This document shows, one piece after another, positions 11,359 to 22,899 of a stretch of DNA of 64,000 bases. The notes under the pieces were generated by a model. That model was not told the DNA's origin, did not search any database, and was given only the letters and a program-made list of their open reading frames with translations. Both the position numbers and the translations under genes were made by a program. Within the stretch, counting starts at the first letter, position 1. Each line of letters opens with the position of its first letter. This stretch comes from Drosophila persimilis. Its lineage: Eukaryota; Arthropoda; Insecta; Diptera; Drosophilidae. Location: the NCBI RefSeq assembly GCF_003286085.1, contig NW_020825374.1:372001-436000 (forward strand), given 5' to 3'.

Positions 11359-12306
11359 CTATGGCTGGGTGCACGCCCCCGACACGATCCTTCCAAAAAC
11401 GGTGCTCTGGGCCACCGGCAGGCCGTCCTCACGCGCAAGGAACCCGGGCTGGATCACCTTCGGGTAGACATCTGCTCCCAAGATGAGCGAGATTGTCGCC
11501 GGTCGATGGAATTGTTCATCGGCAAGCCTCAGGTCACCGAAACGCGCCCGCACGGAATCGCTCAGCTGTCGGATAGGCGTGCGGATGCGCACACGGGGCT
11601 CGACCTTGAGCATCGTCTCCAACTGGAAGTCGCCCATTTTGGCGCGGATCACCGCCGTACACACTTTCTCGTCCCCCACACAAGTGGTGGGCAACTTGAA
11701 GGCGCTGGCCAAGGAGTCGTCAATACAGCTCACCGGCGTGCATGGGTCGATGAGCGCCGCCGTCTCGAAGTTTTTGGAACCCGTATCCAAGACCACCAGC
11801 GCCGTCGGGAGTATGATGAGGCTTCGATGTTGTAGAAGTGAGTCGACGGATGGTGCCGGGGGCCCTGCCACGGGGCGGCTCACGGGGAGACGCGGGCGGC
11901 GGTCGGCGTGGGCCGACGTGGATGGCGACGATGCTGCCGAGGCTGAGCGGGCTGGACGCCGAGGTCGGCGTTTGACGTGGGGCGCTGTAGATGGCGACGA
12001 TGCTCCTGAGGCCGAGCGGACTGGACGACGAGACGAGGGTATGTGGAGTAGAGTGTGGTGGTTTTTGCCACACACCCGGCACAGCCCGCCACTGCGACAA
12101 TCCTGGCCGGAGTGTTGGTGGGCCAGGCAGTTCCCGCAATATTTGTTAATGAGGACAGCTCGGAGTCTCTTCTCAGGGCTCAGGCGAAGGACATGGTGAC
12201 AGGTCCGTAGCGGATGAATTCCTCGGCAGACCCGGCAACGGTGCGAGTTGATCCCTCGATCACGCCGGCTCTCCGTGGTGCGGCTGGCGCGGATCCGTGG
12301 GGCCAT
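11359..12306 (-). CDS. BEL1 third ORF: zinc knuckles plus retropepsin-like domain downstream of pol
   Basis: A 315-codon open frame with ATG, starting about 90 bp after the pol stop. Residues 24-88 hold three Cys/His knuckles: C24-C27-H31-C36, C57-C60-H65-C70 and C76-C79-H83/H84-H88. Residues 91-145 are a basic Ser/Arg-rich linker containing a tandem repeat of about 25 residues (RRPxRSASxASSPST). Residues 180-312 resemble the BEL aspartic-protease region (DUF1758-like): ALID at 185-188, LILGADVYP around 275-282 and FGRIVSG at the end. The catalytic D-S/T/P-G of the family reads D-P-C here, so protease activity is doubtful. The same module order occurs inside pol of this element (residues 180-440). 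Function unknown; a nucleocapsid-like or assembly role is a guess. The stop lies only 24 bp from the LTR deletion, so the natural 3' end is uncertain. Confidence 0.75.
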   Translation of the reverse strand: MAPRIRASRTTESRRDRGINSHRCRVCRGIHPLRTCHHVLRLSPEKRLRAVLINKYCGNCLAHQHSGQDCRSGGLCRVCGKNHHTLLHIPSSRRPVRSASGASSPSTAPHVKRRPRRPARSASAASSPSTSAHADRRPRLPVSRPVAGPPAPSVDSLLQHRSLIILPTALVVLDTGSKNFETAALIDPCTPVSCIDDSLASAFKLPTTCVGDEKVCTAVIRAKMGDFQLETMLKVEPRVRIRTPIRQLSDSVRARFGDLRLADEQFHRPATISLILGADVYPKVIQPGFLAREDGLPVAQSTVFGRIVSGACTQP

Positions 12307-12393
12307 GTCTGGATGAGGATGGAACTAGGATGGAATAGAGAAGTCGAAGAAGTATTAGTACGGAGCTGTGAATGGGACAAGTGCACATTCACG

Positions 12394-15300
12394 TTATTGT
12401 TGGATGGAACTACGGGGTTCTACTGGCAGGAGAACGACCTTGACAATCGGTCTTTTGAGGGTACCGCGGGCAGTAAGGATATCCACCACACGGACCCTGT
12501 CGTCGGCACCGGGATACACGGAAGTTATCCTTCCGAGCCGCCATTCGTTGGACGGCAGGTTATCCTCCTTGATGACCACCATATCGCCAACCTGCAGATT
12601 TGGCGTCGGCGTCTGCCACTTAGTCCGCTTGTGGAGCTCCTTGAGGTATTCCTCCTTCCACCTTTGACAGAACTGTTGGTTGAGGGCCTTCAAATGCTGC
12701 CACCGATTGATGATCGAATTAAGGTTCCCCTTTATTTCGGGCTCGGCCGTACTCATTAAGGGCCCCCCAATAAGGAAGTGCCCGGGAGTGAGGGCTAGCA
12801 GCTCCGTCGGATCATCGGACATCGGTGAGAGCGGCCTGGAATTGAGGCACGCTTCAATCTTCGCGAGCAGCGTAGAAAGCTCTTCAAACGTATACCTCCG
12901 AGTGGACGTGGCCTTGTAGAAGAGAGTTTTGAAACTCTTCACTCCGGCTTCCCATAGGCCTCCCATATGTGGAGCTCCTGGTGGGATGAAGCGCCACGAA
13001 ACCCGCTGATGGCTATACGCATCAGTCACCGAGTCCTTAAACGCGTCAAGAAAGTCACTGGAAAGCAGGGTTGCTGCACCAACGAAAGTTTTTCCATTAT
13101 CTGAATGGATACGCTGTGGACATCCGCGCCTTGCGACGAAACGAGCGAAGGCGGCGAGAAATTTTTCGGTGGTGAGGTCGGACGTGGGTTCTAAATGTAT
13201 CGCCTTTGTGGAAAAACACACGAATACGCACACATACCCCTTCGTGATCAGACATGCTCTCCCTGTATAGTTCCGTATTTCGAAAGGACCCGCGTAATCA
13301 ATCCCTGTATGCGTAAACGGTCTGGAAAAGGACGACCGCTCGGTTGGGAGATCTCCCATCATTTGGGTTTGCAACCTTCTTTTGTGAATAACGCAGACCT
13401 TGCAGGAGTTCACAACCCCCTTCATCAGCCTTTGAACCTTTGGAATCCAATACTTTGATCGAATGAGGCGCACCATCAATTGGTTGCCGCCATGAAGAGT
13501 TATCCGGTGTGTAAATTGCGCGAGAAGGTGAGAAAATCGACAATTATATGGGAGAATGATTGGATGTCGTTCGTCGTATCTTAGCACTTCAGAGCCTGCG
13601 ACACGGCCGCATGCTCTGATCAACCCATGGCGGTCTAGGAAAGGGTTCATGTTCAGGATAGAACTTGACCTTGGCGTTGGCCGCTTACCGCTTAGGCAGC
13701 GATACTCCTCGGGGTATTCTCTACGCTGCGTCTCTAGGATAAGAGTTTTTTCAGCTTCGGTAATTTCGCCGCTCGTAAGATGGCCCTTTTGCGCGGTGGC
13801 TAACTTCCGGCAGCGCTTGGTGAAGCGCAGGATATATGCACGGACTCGTAGAGCTCTCTCCAGATTGGAGAATCGTTCGAGGAAGTCTTCGGCTGGGTTG
13901 AGTGCGAAATGGGCTTTTACAGTTCGCTGCTCTAAGGTCATAACGGGGGAGTTATTAACTGGTGCCGGCCATTGATCTCGGCCCTTCTGCAGCCAAGTTG
14001 GTCCGTGCCACCAGAGTTGGTTCTCCACCAACTCCTGTAACGGCACGCCTCTGCTGGCTAAGTCCGCGGGGTTCTGTTCGGATGGAACGTGGCACCACTT
14101 CTCAATATCGGTCGCTTGAGATATCCTAGTCACTCGGTTGGCCACGAACGTGGTCCAGTGACACGCGGGCTTTGCCAGCCAGGCGAGGACTATGGTGGAA
14201 TCGGTCCAGCAATAGCAGCTCGTACTTGCTGTTGGCATATTCGGCAGGATAGCCGCCGCCATTTCGGACAAAAGCACTGCCCCGCAAAGCTCTAACCGGG
14301 GGAGCGACACGGTTTTCACGGGTGCGACTCGCGTTTTCGCTGTGAGAAGCTGCACCTCGACCAAACGGTCAACCTCAATGCGGACGTAGATGGCGGCACC
14401 GTAAGCCCTCTCGGATGCATCGCAGAACCCATGATGTTCGACTTTTACCGCTGGCCGGGAGCCGACCCATCTTGGAATATGGATTTGGTCGAGAGCGGAG
14501 TAGCTCCGCAGGAAACTTTGCCAGCGCTGGCGCATCTCGCTTGGAAGCTCATCGTCCCATCCCAGGTCCTGCAACCAGATTTCTTGCATGAAGATCTTGG
14601 ACCGAACAATGAATGGGGCCAACCACCCCGCGGGGTCGAACAGCCTTGCGATCTGGGACAGAACTGCTCGCTTGGTGTATGACGACTCAGGCGCCAACTC
14701 GGGAGGGACAAAAAAAAACTCGTCTGAAGTCGCTTTCCAGCGAATCCCGAGAGTCTTAGCCGTGCTCTCTTCCTCCATCTCCAGAAAATCTGTGTGGAGA
14801 CGATGAGCACTCGGAATTCCTGCCGGAATAGCTTTGTGGTTTGAAGTCCACTTCCGCAGCGGAAAACCTGCAGAGCTAAGTGCGGCCTGCAACTCGCGGA
14901 TCGTTAGTCGAGCCTCATCGGTAGAATCCGCTCCGGCTAGGACATCGTCGACATACATGAATGATCGGATAATGCGACTTGCTTTCGGAAATCTGGACTG
15001 GACGTCGCTTGCTAGCTGTTGCAACACTCGGATGGCAAGAAAAGGAGCGCAATTGACTCCGAAGGTTACGGTCTTAAGTTCATAGTCGCGGATGAGTCCC
15101 TCCTTGTTTCGAAATAATATTCGCTGGAAAGGGGTGTGTTTCGGGTCAACCCAAATTTGGCGATACATCTTGGTGATGTCCGCGTTGAAAACGTACCGGA
15201 AATAACGACACTTCAGGATCTGGAGGGTCAAGTCAGATTGGAGGACCGGGCCGGCGTGCAGAAGATCATTCAAACTCACACCGTTGGTCGACGGGCTGGA

Positions 15301-17126
15301 TGCGTTAAATACCACGCGGACCTTCGTGGTAGTGCTCTCAGGCTTGAAGACAGCGTGGTGCGGAAGGTAGTAGGTTGAGGACCCATGAGTCGGAGGAACT
15401 TCTGTCATATGTTCAAGCTCTAGGTATTCTTGGATTACGGTGTCGTACTGCTCTTGTAGGGGACCATTTCTTTTCAAGCGATTTTCGTTTCTTAGGAACT
15501 GGGCCAGCGCGGCTGCCCTTGAATACCCCAGATCTGATCCGAGATGATCTGGGTCGCGAAACGGTAACGTGACGACGTATTTCCCGCTTGGCGTTCTTGA
15601 CGTAGTTCGGAGGAAATTTCTTTCGCAGTACGAATCCGACTCGCTTTCTATTTTAGTAGGAATGTCCTCCACCTCCCAAAACTTTGTGAGGAGTTTGTCC
15701 AACGGAGTCTCTAGCTCGGTGGAAATTTGCGTGGAGAAGGATGCGACCCGGCCTTGTACCGTGTTTGGCACTGGGCCTGTAAGAACCCACCCGAAAATGG
15801 TTTCCTGTCCGAGGAGAGATCCACAGATGTTCGTCTGTGAGCCGCTCAAGAGGATGGATGGAAGGATGTCGGCACCAATCAGGACATCTATTTGTGAGCT
15901 TTCGTAAAATGTCGGGTCTGCCCATGGCAGGTTCGGCAAGTCTCGCAACGAGTGTTGCGGGATCGGATGGGAGGGAAGGCTGCCTGATAGTTCCGGCAGG
16001 ACATAGGCTGTGGCGTCCAATTGTAAGCCCGGCTTAGTCGGGGAACGGATGGAAAAATGGCAGAGTTTCTTGGACTGAGCGGATATTGTCTGATTGAGGC
16101 CCGAGACCTGTGCCTGGGCGAGTCGGAATGGCAACTTAATGATCTGGAAGAGACGTTCCGTAATGAACGTCGCCTCGGAGCCCGGGTCGATTAGAGCGCG
16201 GCCGCGAAAATTTGTCCCCAAGTGGCAAATATTAATAATAGCCGTGCCTAGGAGTACCGCCCTCTTGCCGGAGGCGAAATAGTTCTGAACGCTAGGCTGA
16301 GCTTCGGCAGGAGTCGGAAGTGGTACGGAATTGGGCACGGATTGGCTGGAAACTGGAGTGCCACGGTGCAGCAGCGTATGATGCCGGTCTCCACACGTGT
16401 TGCAGTTGTGGGCGCTTTGGCATTCACGAATCTGGTGACCTCTTGCGAAACAGTTTAAGCAAAGCATTTTTTGCTTAATATAGCTGGAGCGAGCATCAGG
16501 TCTCATCTGAAGGAATTGAGGGCATACCCGGATCGGATGGTTCTCTTTGGAGCAAAGATCACACGCTCTCCGCTTCGGATCCACAGTTGTTCCGAAAGAG
16601 TGAACCCGCCTTGCAACAGGGCTCTCTTGGGAACGGAAAGGGTTGGGATTGCCCTTTGACCTCTCTGACATGGGTAGACTCGCCCTGGAGTGGGCCTGAG
16701 TCTCCATGCCTGGATGGCCGTCCTCGGTCACCTCGAGAGACAGGTACCGCTCCGCCAGGAACTTGTCCATAGCGTGCCAGGTGGGAATTTCGGACTTGTG
16801 TGTCACGGACTGCTCCCAAAGCTCCAAAGTCGTTTTCGGCAACTTCGCGGATATGAGGTACACTAACACTCCGTCAGCGAAAATGCTGTCTGTGGAGACC
16901 TCGGAGTGGTTGAGTGTCGTAAGGCACTTGTGGACGGCCCTCTGAAGCTCTTTTAGCGCTGCAGCTGACTCGGTGCGGATTTGGGGCAGACTGAAAAGGA
17001 TCTTCAGCTGGGCTTTGAGTATCAGCCTCTTGTTCTGGAAACGCTCACGGAGTTCGCTCCATGCGGACGCGAACCCTTCGTTCGTGAGTGGAACCTGTGC
17101 CACTATGTCGTGGGCCTCACCGCTTG
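12394..17126 (-). CDS. BEL1 gag end and pol polyprotein (protease, RT, RNase H, integrase)
   Basis: Open for 1569 codons from the first ATG (17103); the frame is also open to the DINE-1 edge at 17127, so this is the continuation of gag. Residues 1-130: end of the gag helical region. Residues 181-246: zinc knuckles (CDLC, CLNC, CNTC with HHTLLH). About 300-445: protease, active site ALIDPGS at 304-310. About 590-730: RT with YVDD at 717-720. About 885-1020: RNase H (FCDASERAYGAA, WTDST, NPADLASRG). About 1195-1240: HHCC integrase finger. About 1262-1400: integrase core with D1269, D1335 and E1385. The C-terminal domain is the usual one for BEL elements. All catalytic motifs look intact, so only the gag lesions and LTR loss disable this copy. 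Confidence 0.92.
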
Positions 17127-17127
17127 T

Positions 17128-18232
17128 TATACCCGATACTCAAATGAGTATTGGGGTATATTAGATTTGTGGTAAAAGTGGATGTGTGTAACGTCCAGAA
17201 GGAATCGTTTCCGACCCCATAAAGTATATATATTCTTGATCAGCATCAATAGCCGAGTCGATTGAGCCATGTCTGTCTGTCCGTCCGTCCGTCTGTCCGT
17301 CTGTCCGTCCCCTTCAGCGCCTAATGCTCAAAGACTATAAAAGCTATAGCAACGATGTTTTGGATCCAGACTTCTGTGATATGTCACTGCTCCGAAAATA
17401 TTTCAAAACTTTGCCCCGCCCACTTCCGCCCCCACAAAAGGCGAAAATCTGTGGCATCCACAATTTTCAAGATACGATAAAACCAAAAACGCAGAATCGT
17501 AGAGAATGACCATATCTTTTAGACTGCAGAATCTGAATTAAATCGTATTATTATTATAGCCAGCATCAAGAAAACAATTTCATTTTTTCTCGCCCTGTCT
17601 CTCTCTAACACACACGTAGCATAGGCGGCTTTCCTTAGAGTAAAACATTAGCGCCTAGATCTCAGAGACTATAAAAGCTAGAGCAACCAAATTTGGTATC
17701 CACACTCCTAATATATCGGACCGAGACGAGTTTGTTTCAAAATTTCGCCACACCCCCTTCCGCCCGCGCAAAGGATGCAAATCTGGGGATATTCACAAAT
17801 CTCAGAGACTATTAAAGCTAGAGTAACCAAATTTGGTATCCGCACTTCTGTTAGATCTCACTATAAAACGTTTATCTCAAAATTTCGCCCCACCCCCTTC
17901 CGCCCCCACAAAGGACGAAAATCTGTTGCATCCACAATATTGCAGATTTGAGAAAACTAAAAACGCAGAATCATAGATAACGACCATATCTATCAGACTG
18001 CTGAATCTGGATCAGATCAGATAATTTTTGTAGCCAAAAGGAACAAATCAATTTGCATTGGCTACGCAGCGCCCGACGTCACGCTCAGACTGATTTTCTG
18101 TCTCTCTCGCATGCACTCTTTGTCGTGTCGTTTAATATTAGCGGCGTCTGCCGGAGGAGAGCCATACTGACTTAGTATCGGGTATAACTGTAGAGTTGCG
18201 GTGTCCGCAGCAACTCACAACGTCCCCCTCGT
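17128..18232 (-). mobile_element. DINE-1/INE-1 copy 2, inside BEL1 gag
   Basis: About 1.1 kb in reverse orientation: it starts TATACCCGATACTC and ends in CCCCCTCGT. It includes the TCTGTCC microsatellite, three degenerate core units, and the 24-base terminal palindrome (GAGTTGC/GCAACTC arms) near 18193-18216. It separates gag residues that are adjacent in BEL gag proteins (before: FHLNKK; after: SGEAHDIV). Confidence 0.92.
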
Positions 18233-18943
18233 TTTTTTGTTGAGGTGGAACAGTTTTTCTACTGGAGCCAACCTCGGGTTCTCTATATATATGGCGGTGA
18301 ACAGGTCTCGGAACGTGGGCCACTGCTGATAGTCCCCACTGAAAACTTCAGTGTCACATGGAGGAAGACGGCAACCGCCGGACGTCGGCACTTGAACGGC
18401 CAGTTGAGGCGTGTGAGGGACAGTCGGGGGTTCGAGCTGATCGTTCAGTTCGGCAAGGCATTGCGCGTAGACCGCGTAGCAGTCATCGTACATCCCCTGG
18501 ACGTCAGCTACCCCCTCTGGATCTACTTCCGTTATCGCCTCCACACAGGCCTCGAACTCCGCGTCCACCTTCGCCCACAGGCTTCAGAGTTGATCTCGAT
18601 GGACTTGGGAGAGCGAGCGGGTTGGTGTGCTAGCATCTGGAGCGCTGAGCTTCTGGTCGAAGCGTGTCAGTCTGCTTGCAGCCAAGGCAAACTTAGACCG
18701 TGCGGAACTGGCGGCCGATTGGGCCATAGTGCTCGGAACCGTGCGAGGGACGACCGAGGGGAGCAACAAGGCCTCAAAGGCATGTGGTGCGTGAGCCCTG
18801 GACGTGGTCGGACCTCGCTCAGTTGGGGACGGACGGGAAGATGTGGGCGTAGCGATTGAGCCGTTGGAGCTGGGTGGATGGGTTAAACTCAGCGAACTCA
18901 CCCGCTTAAACTTCTTGCGAGATTTCTTATCACCAGTGGGCAT
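18233..18943 (-). pseudogene. BEL1 gag N-terminal part, one nonsense codon
   Basis: Starts at the ATG at 18943 with a basic segment (KKSRKKFKRV) and a Ser/Pro/Thr-rich region, then the helical part of BEL gag (VDAEFEACVEAI, CLAELNDQL, EVFSGDYQQWPTFRDLF, VEKLFHLNKK). A TGA at 18584-18586 interrupts the frame. The same frame continues after it, so it is probably a single base change (CGA to TGA would fit). A DINE-1 follows directly. Confidence 0.85.
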
Positions 18944-20183
18944 GGTTGGCTGATGGATTTGCGATAACGCGTATCAGAGTCGCAAAGCAGGTGAGCGGAA
19001 ATGGAGAAGTGGAAGTTTTGAACGACGAACCGTGGATATGTGGCCTTGGCGGAATTTATCGCGAGTATTTATATAGTAGAAGTCGGGCACCGTGGCCGGA
19101 ATATAAATATAAAATACTACGATCAAATACAAAAAAAAATGTCCAACCAAGAGCGACTAATGGATGAGCAATGATATTGATGCACAAGGTCCCCCTATAT
19201 AGAGTCGGTTGCAAACCGAATGTTCAAAACAATATACCCTTGAAAAGCAGGGTAGCGCGTCACTTGGCGTTCCGTTACGGTCAAGCGCGGCACCGAAAAA
19301 TATTCTCCCACCAACAACAACGCAAGCAAACGGTGGAGAAGCGAAAGCGAAAGGAAAAATGAACAGAATGCGTCGCTGCTGTTGCTTGTATGTGTGTGTG
19401 TGTATGGGTGTAAGTGCTAGGAACCGTGGCTTGGATTAACGACCCCCCCTTTTGACGAGATTGAAACAACGGGTAAAAAAAAACGGAGTAACCGTTTTAT
19501 ATACAATACAATACAATATATGTATGTATATACAGATGTGCAAGAGTTGTTAGTTGAAAATGCGTGCGCATATGTAAGATGATATGTATGGAGTCGTGTT
19601 TTATTTTTATTGGCAATATAATGAGTTAAATAAAGATTGGTTGTGATTTGTGATTTGTTATTCTATATTCTTTAAAACAAACGAAAGAACTATAACCCGT
19701 TGAGCATGCACGGAATGAACAACAAATTAATTGCAAGAATATGTCTTTTTGTTTGTTGCCAGCCGCTTGGATTGCGTTGCTTACACATATGTACATATGT
19801 ATGTATGTTGGTGTGCATGTGCAGTTGTCAGCAGCGAAAGCTCAGCTGGTAGCTGGGAGCGGTAGGAATATGATTTACAGACAGCTATATATTAATGTGG
19901 GCACTGGATCGGAGGAGGAACGCAGGAGCTAGCTCGGATCAAATTAAACCTTTGGAGAAATAGGAGGCCACAACCGTTGGCAGAACGAAGTATGGTTTAA
20001 TTTGGAGCTAGAGCGAGAAAGGCATATATGTACATATGCCGCGGGAACTCGGACTGGGATGGGAAACTCGCACAAAATCACTGCACTGGTGTTGGGCACA
20101 ATCGAAGGGTTGTACTTATCTTACACTTGGAGCGATCCGCCGATGCTGGCTGGGGTGAGCTTCTCCTTATGGGGAAGGCGAAG
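18944..20183 (-). other. BEL1 5' leader (untranslated)
   Basis: About 1.24 kb between the primer site and the gag ATG. No conserved ORF. Contains TGTG and TATG microsatellite-like runs at about 19385-19400, 19500-19530 and 19780-19810. Unusually long for a leader but within what large BEL elements show. Confidence 0.65.
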
Positions 20184-20201
20184 ATCCGGCTCGAAGGACC
20201 A
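20184..20201 (-). promoter_or_regulatory. BEL1 primer-binding site (tRNA-Tyr)
   Basis: The plus strand ATCCGGCTCGAAGGACCA equals the last 15 bases of Drosophila tRNA-Tyr plus CCA (tRNA sequence from memory). It lies one base inside the LTR edge, as expected for minus-strand cDNA priming. Confidence 0.8.
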
Positions 20202-20202
20202 A

Positions 20203-20570
20203 TGTTTGTAGTGGAGCGGATCGAGGATCAATTATCCAACGGCGAGGTGTATGTTCCAGTATAACCTCCTAGCAGTCGTCACAGAAAGGAAAGGCCGATG
20301 GGTTTCGTTGTGTGTATATGTATATATATATTGTTCATGTAGTTATTGGGTATTCGCGCGGTATGTCGACAGGTTGAAGCGGGGGTGAAAACGTAACTGA
20401 CTCTCTATGCCTTATAATCTATGCTTTATGCTGCCTTTGTGCTGCGGTGAGCGCCGTGTGGATCGTGGATTGTGGATCCGAGCGCCCCTCCGAGCGCGCG
20501 AGCGCGAGCCGGGACCGAGGCGCGCGGAGCCGGCACAGTGCGCGGAAACTGTCTATTGCTGGCCTGAACA
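20203..20570 (-). repeat. BEL1 5' LTR, complete (368 bp)
   Basis: Bounded by TG and CA. The inner edge is fixed by the primer site, and the outer edge by the AATAG target duplication that matches the far side of the element at 11160. The half nearer the primer site is the part shared with the truncated 3' LTR. The outer ~190 bp is very GC-rich (around 20450-20545). Confidence 0.92.
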
Positions 20571-20575
20571 AATAG

Positions 20576-20785
20576 TAACTTGTTCGTTTTGATGGTATTG
20601 AAAACTTTTTGTAGTTTTCTGAACTGGGGTCCAAGAAGATTCGTTACTATGGCTGCGCTTTGACCGTGCGTTAACTCCTACGCTTTCCTCGAGAAAATGT
20701 ATCCAAAGAAGTTCGGGAGTATGGGATGAGCTGAGATCTATCTGCATTAAAACACCAGTGGCTCCGTTAACAAGACCATCTGATG
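20576..20785 (-). pseudogene. Helentron helicase fragment between BEL1 and Tc1
   Basis: Minus-strand frame starting SDGLVNGATGVLMQID, the conserved region just before the last helicase motifs in Helitrons, and ending at FQYHQNEQVT. Its left edge joins 11159 across BEL1 and its right edge joins 21903 across Tc1. Confidence 0.85.
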
Positions 20786-20787
20786 TA

Positions 20788-21900
20788 CAGTGGGAAGCAA
20801 AACTGAGTACATGTTCGCAGACTTTGCACATAAATGCCCACAGAATGAAAACGATCGAAGCAAATCAAACAATTTTTTTTTCCTTTATTCAATAACAAAT
20901 AATTAACAAAATTTCATAGTTAAACAAAAATAATAATCCATATAACGTAGAAAAATTCAAAATGAATGGCACTCGTATGTACTCAGTTTTGCACTTTTGG
21001 CAAGTGCAATTTTTTTGTCTTTTTTTAATATTTGCTCCATAGCCCTTTATTTTTTATAACTGAAAGAATGCGTCTAGGCATACTCTCTACCAAATTATGC
21101 AAAATGTCGTGGGGAATTTTCGTCCACTCATAGTTTATTCTTTGCCACAACATGTCGAAGTTAGTGGGAGAGGTATCATATTGTCCTAACCGTCGCTTCA
21201 CGATTGACCACAAATTTTCAATCGGATTGAGGTCGGGACTTTGTGGGGGCCACTCCATCAACTTAAAACTTTGACTCGAAAGCCATTCCTTAACCACCTT
21301 TGCTGTATGCTTGGGGTCTCCATCCTGCTGAAATGTTAGTTCAGCCGACTGATATGAGCATACATCCACAAAGCAGGTAAGATGGGTTTGTAGAATAGCC
21401 GTAGAATTGTAGAATTAGCCGACTGGCTAATATTTAATGCTTTTGCAATTTTTCGAGACAAGCAGCCGTTTTCAGTTAAAGTCTGGATTTTATTTTCAAC
21501 TTCAAAAGGAGTTTTTTCATTTTTATTAAAGTTTAGGAACTCTTCAATTAATAATGCATTTGATTGCACTGTTCTCACCAAGAGACTAGAATAGAATAAA
21601 TGACTTATTTCTTTCTTTCTGCGATGATTTTGCTGCTTGATAACTGTAAATCAAGATTCATTTGGCGATAACATAGATCAAAATAGAAATGTGCAAAAGT
21701 GAGTACATGCGAGTTGTTTTTGTTTTTTCGTTTTCTTTTCCCCCATTCTTTTGTTCTTTCTTTCTCTTTCACTTAAATGCATTCTGATTTGATAAAGCAA
21801 TAATGAAAAAAAAAATTGTTTGTTTTGCTTTGATCGTTTTCATTCTGTGGGCATTTATGTGCAAAGTCTGCGAACATGTACTCAGTTTTGCTCCCCACTG
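20788..21900 (-). mobile_element. Tc1/mariner-type element, internally deleted
   Basis: 1113 bp, flanked by TA (20786-20787 and 21901-21902). The ends form an inverted repeat of about 90 bp (CAGTGGGAAGCAAAACTGAG at the left; right end starts CAGTGGGGAGC on the minus strand). Inside each end a second copy of the GTACTCAGTTTTGC-like motif is present (about 20970-20995 and 21690-21712), the IR/DR arrangement of several Tc1-like families. The transposase is deleted in the middle, so the element is non-autonomous. Confidence 0.92.
21025..21581 (-). pseudogene. Tc1-type transposase, helix-turn-helix and DDE ends with middle deleted
   Basis: The N-terminal piece (21336-21581) has a Tc1 helix-turn-helix (CLSRKIAKALNISQSANSTI). 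The C-terminal piece (21025-21369) has FQQDGDPKHTA with the second catalytic Asp and WPPQSPDLNPIENLW with the third acidic residue. The two frames overlap where about 150 codons, including the first catalytic Asp, are missing. Tc1 transposases are usually about 340 residues; fewer than 200 remain. Confidence 0.88.
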
Positions 21901-21902
21901 TA

Positions 21903-22899
21903 TCTACATTGACTTTCATCATATATTTAGCCGTGGTTTTGAGAACCAATGAAGTGCACAAGCCTTGTGTATTCGAAGTTTTGAAAGTCTTAACAGAGTC
22001 CAGATATTTTGCTTTAAGATGGGTTAAGATGCTCGGCTTTGATGGAGTCTAAAGCTATTGAAGTATATTCTGCAGTCATAATCGATGATAGCTTCTCCTT
22101 ATTGTACTTATCTGTCTCGCTATTGCTATAAAATAAGTGGATCGCATCACTTGGAGCTTCACTGCCGTGAACTATTCGGTCCCTAAGCAACTGAATATCT
22201 TCTGACGTCATTACGGCCGATACCATGTTATTTCGTGCGGTTGCAAAAGGTTGGTCATCTCGCTGTCGCATTATCTCTGTAAGTTCGAAATACTTGAAGC
22301 CATCCCAGAGACTAGAGCCAACTATCGCACTGTATGGATTATGCGCTCCTGATGAGGATTTGAATATCCAACGATCACCTACTGGACATAACTTAGATCG
22401 CCAAACACGATAACAGAAATGCCACCGAAAGGACTCTCGGGCCTTGAAAATATTTGTTTTATGCGCATATCCAAATATGAAAACATTTTTCCATCGACCA
22501 TAGAAATTTCGTCAATTATAAGAATTTTAAGATCAATAAATCTTGAAAGCAAGGTATTTAACAAATCTGGACCCAATTGTTTACAAGCATGGTTGGATTG
22601 ATTGAGAGGTAAAGAAAACATTGAGTGAAGTGTGGCACCTCCAATACCAAATGCAGCTTTTCCTGTGGGAGCACACAGCAGAACTTTAACAGTTTCGGGG
22701 TTATATCCTGGTATACGATTAAACTACTGGGCAATGGTCTGAAAAATTGTAGATATGGTTCTACTCTTGCCGACGCCTGCGCCGCCACCTACAAACTCAT
22801 AAAAAACTGCCTTATTTCTCACATTATGCAGGACATGGGTGAGATAGGTTCTTTGCTTCAAATTAAGCGATCAAATCGAAAAGCGATCAATTAATCAAA
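21903..22899 (-). pseudogene. Helentron helicase, N-terminal and central motifs
   Basis: Minus-strand SF1 helicase pieces: Walker A GGGAGVGKS around 22764-22790, motif Ia (LLCAPTGKAAFGIGG) around 22650-22690, Walker B LIIDEIS around 22503-22523, VIVFGDL around 22390, then EIMRQRDD and the region to 22014 (HLFYSNSETDKYN). Frameshifts and stops break it (a stop 18 codons after Walker A, others near 22380 and 22014). It acts after Rep in rolling-circle replication of the element. Confidence 0.85.

Larger units (their letters stand above)
11160..20575 (-). mobile_element. BEL/Pao LTR retrotransposon BEL1 (with 5-bp target duplication)
   Basis: Minus-strand element. The target duplication AATAG is at 11160-11164 and 20571-20575. 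The complete 5' LTR is at 20203-20570; the 3' LTR is truncated (11165-11335). In order after the 5' LTR: tRNA-Tyr primer site, ~1.2 kb leader, gag (one stop, split by a DINE-1), a pol that is open throughout, and a further 315-codon ORF. Without the DINE-1 the remnant is about 8.3 kb. It is GC-richer than the roo-like BEL2. The long open pol suggests a fairly recent insertion. Confidence 0.9.

Noticed and set aside
11483..12199. Plus-strand 238-codon open frame
   Set aside because: Lies opposite the minus-strand BEL1 third ORF, which has clear zinc knuckles; high GC content makes antisense frames common here.
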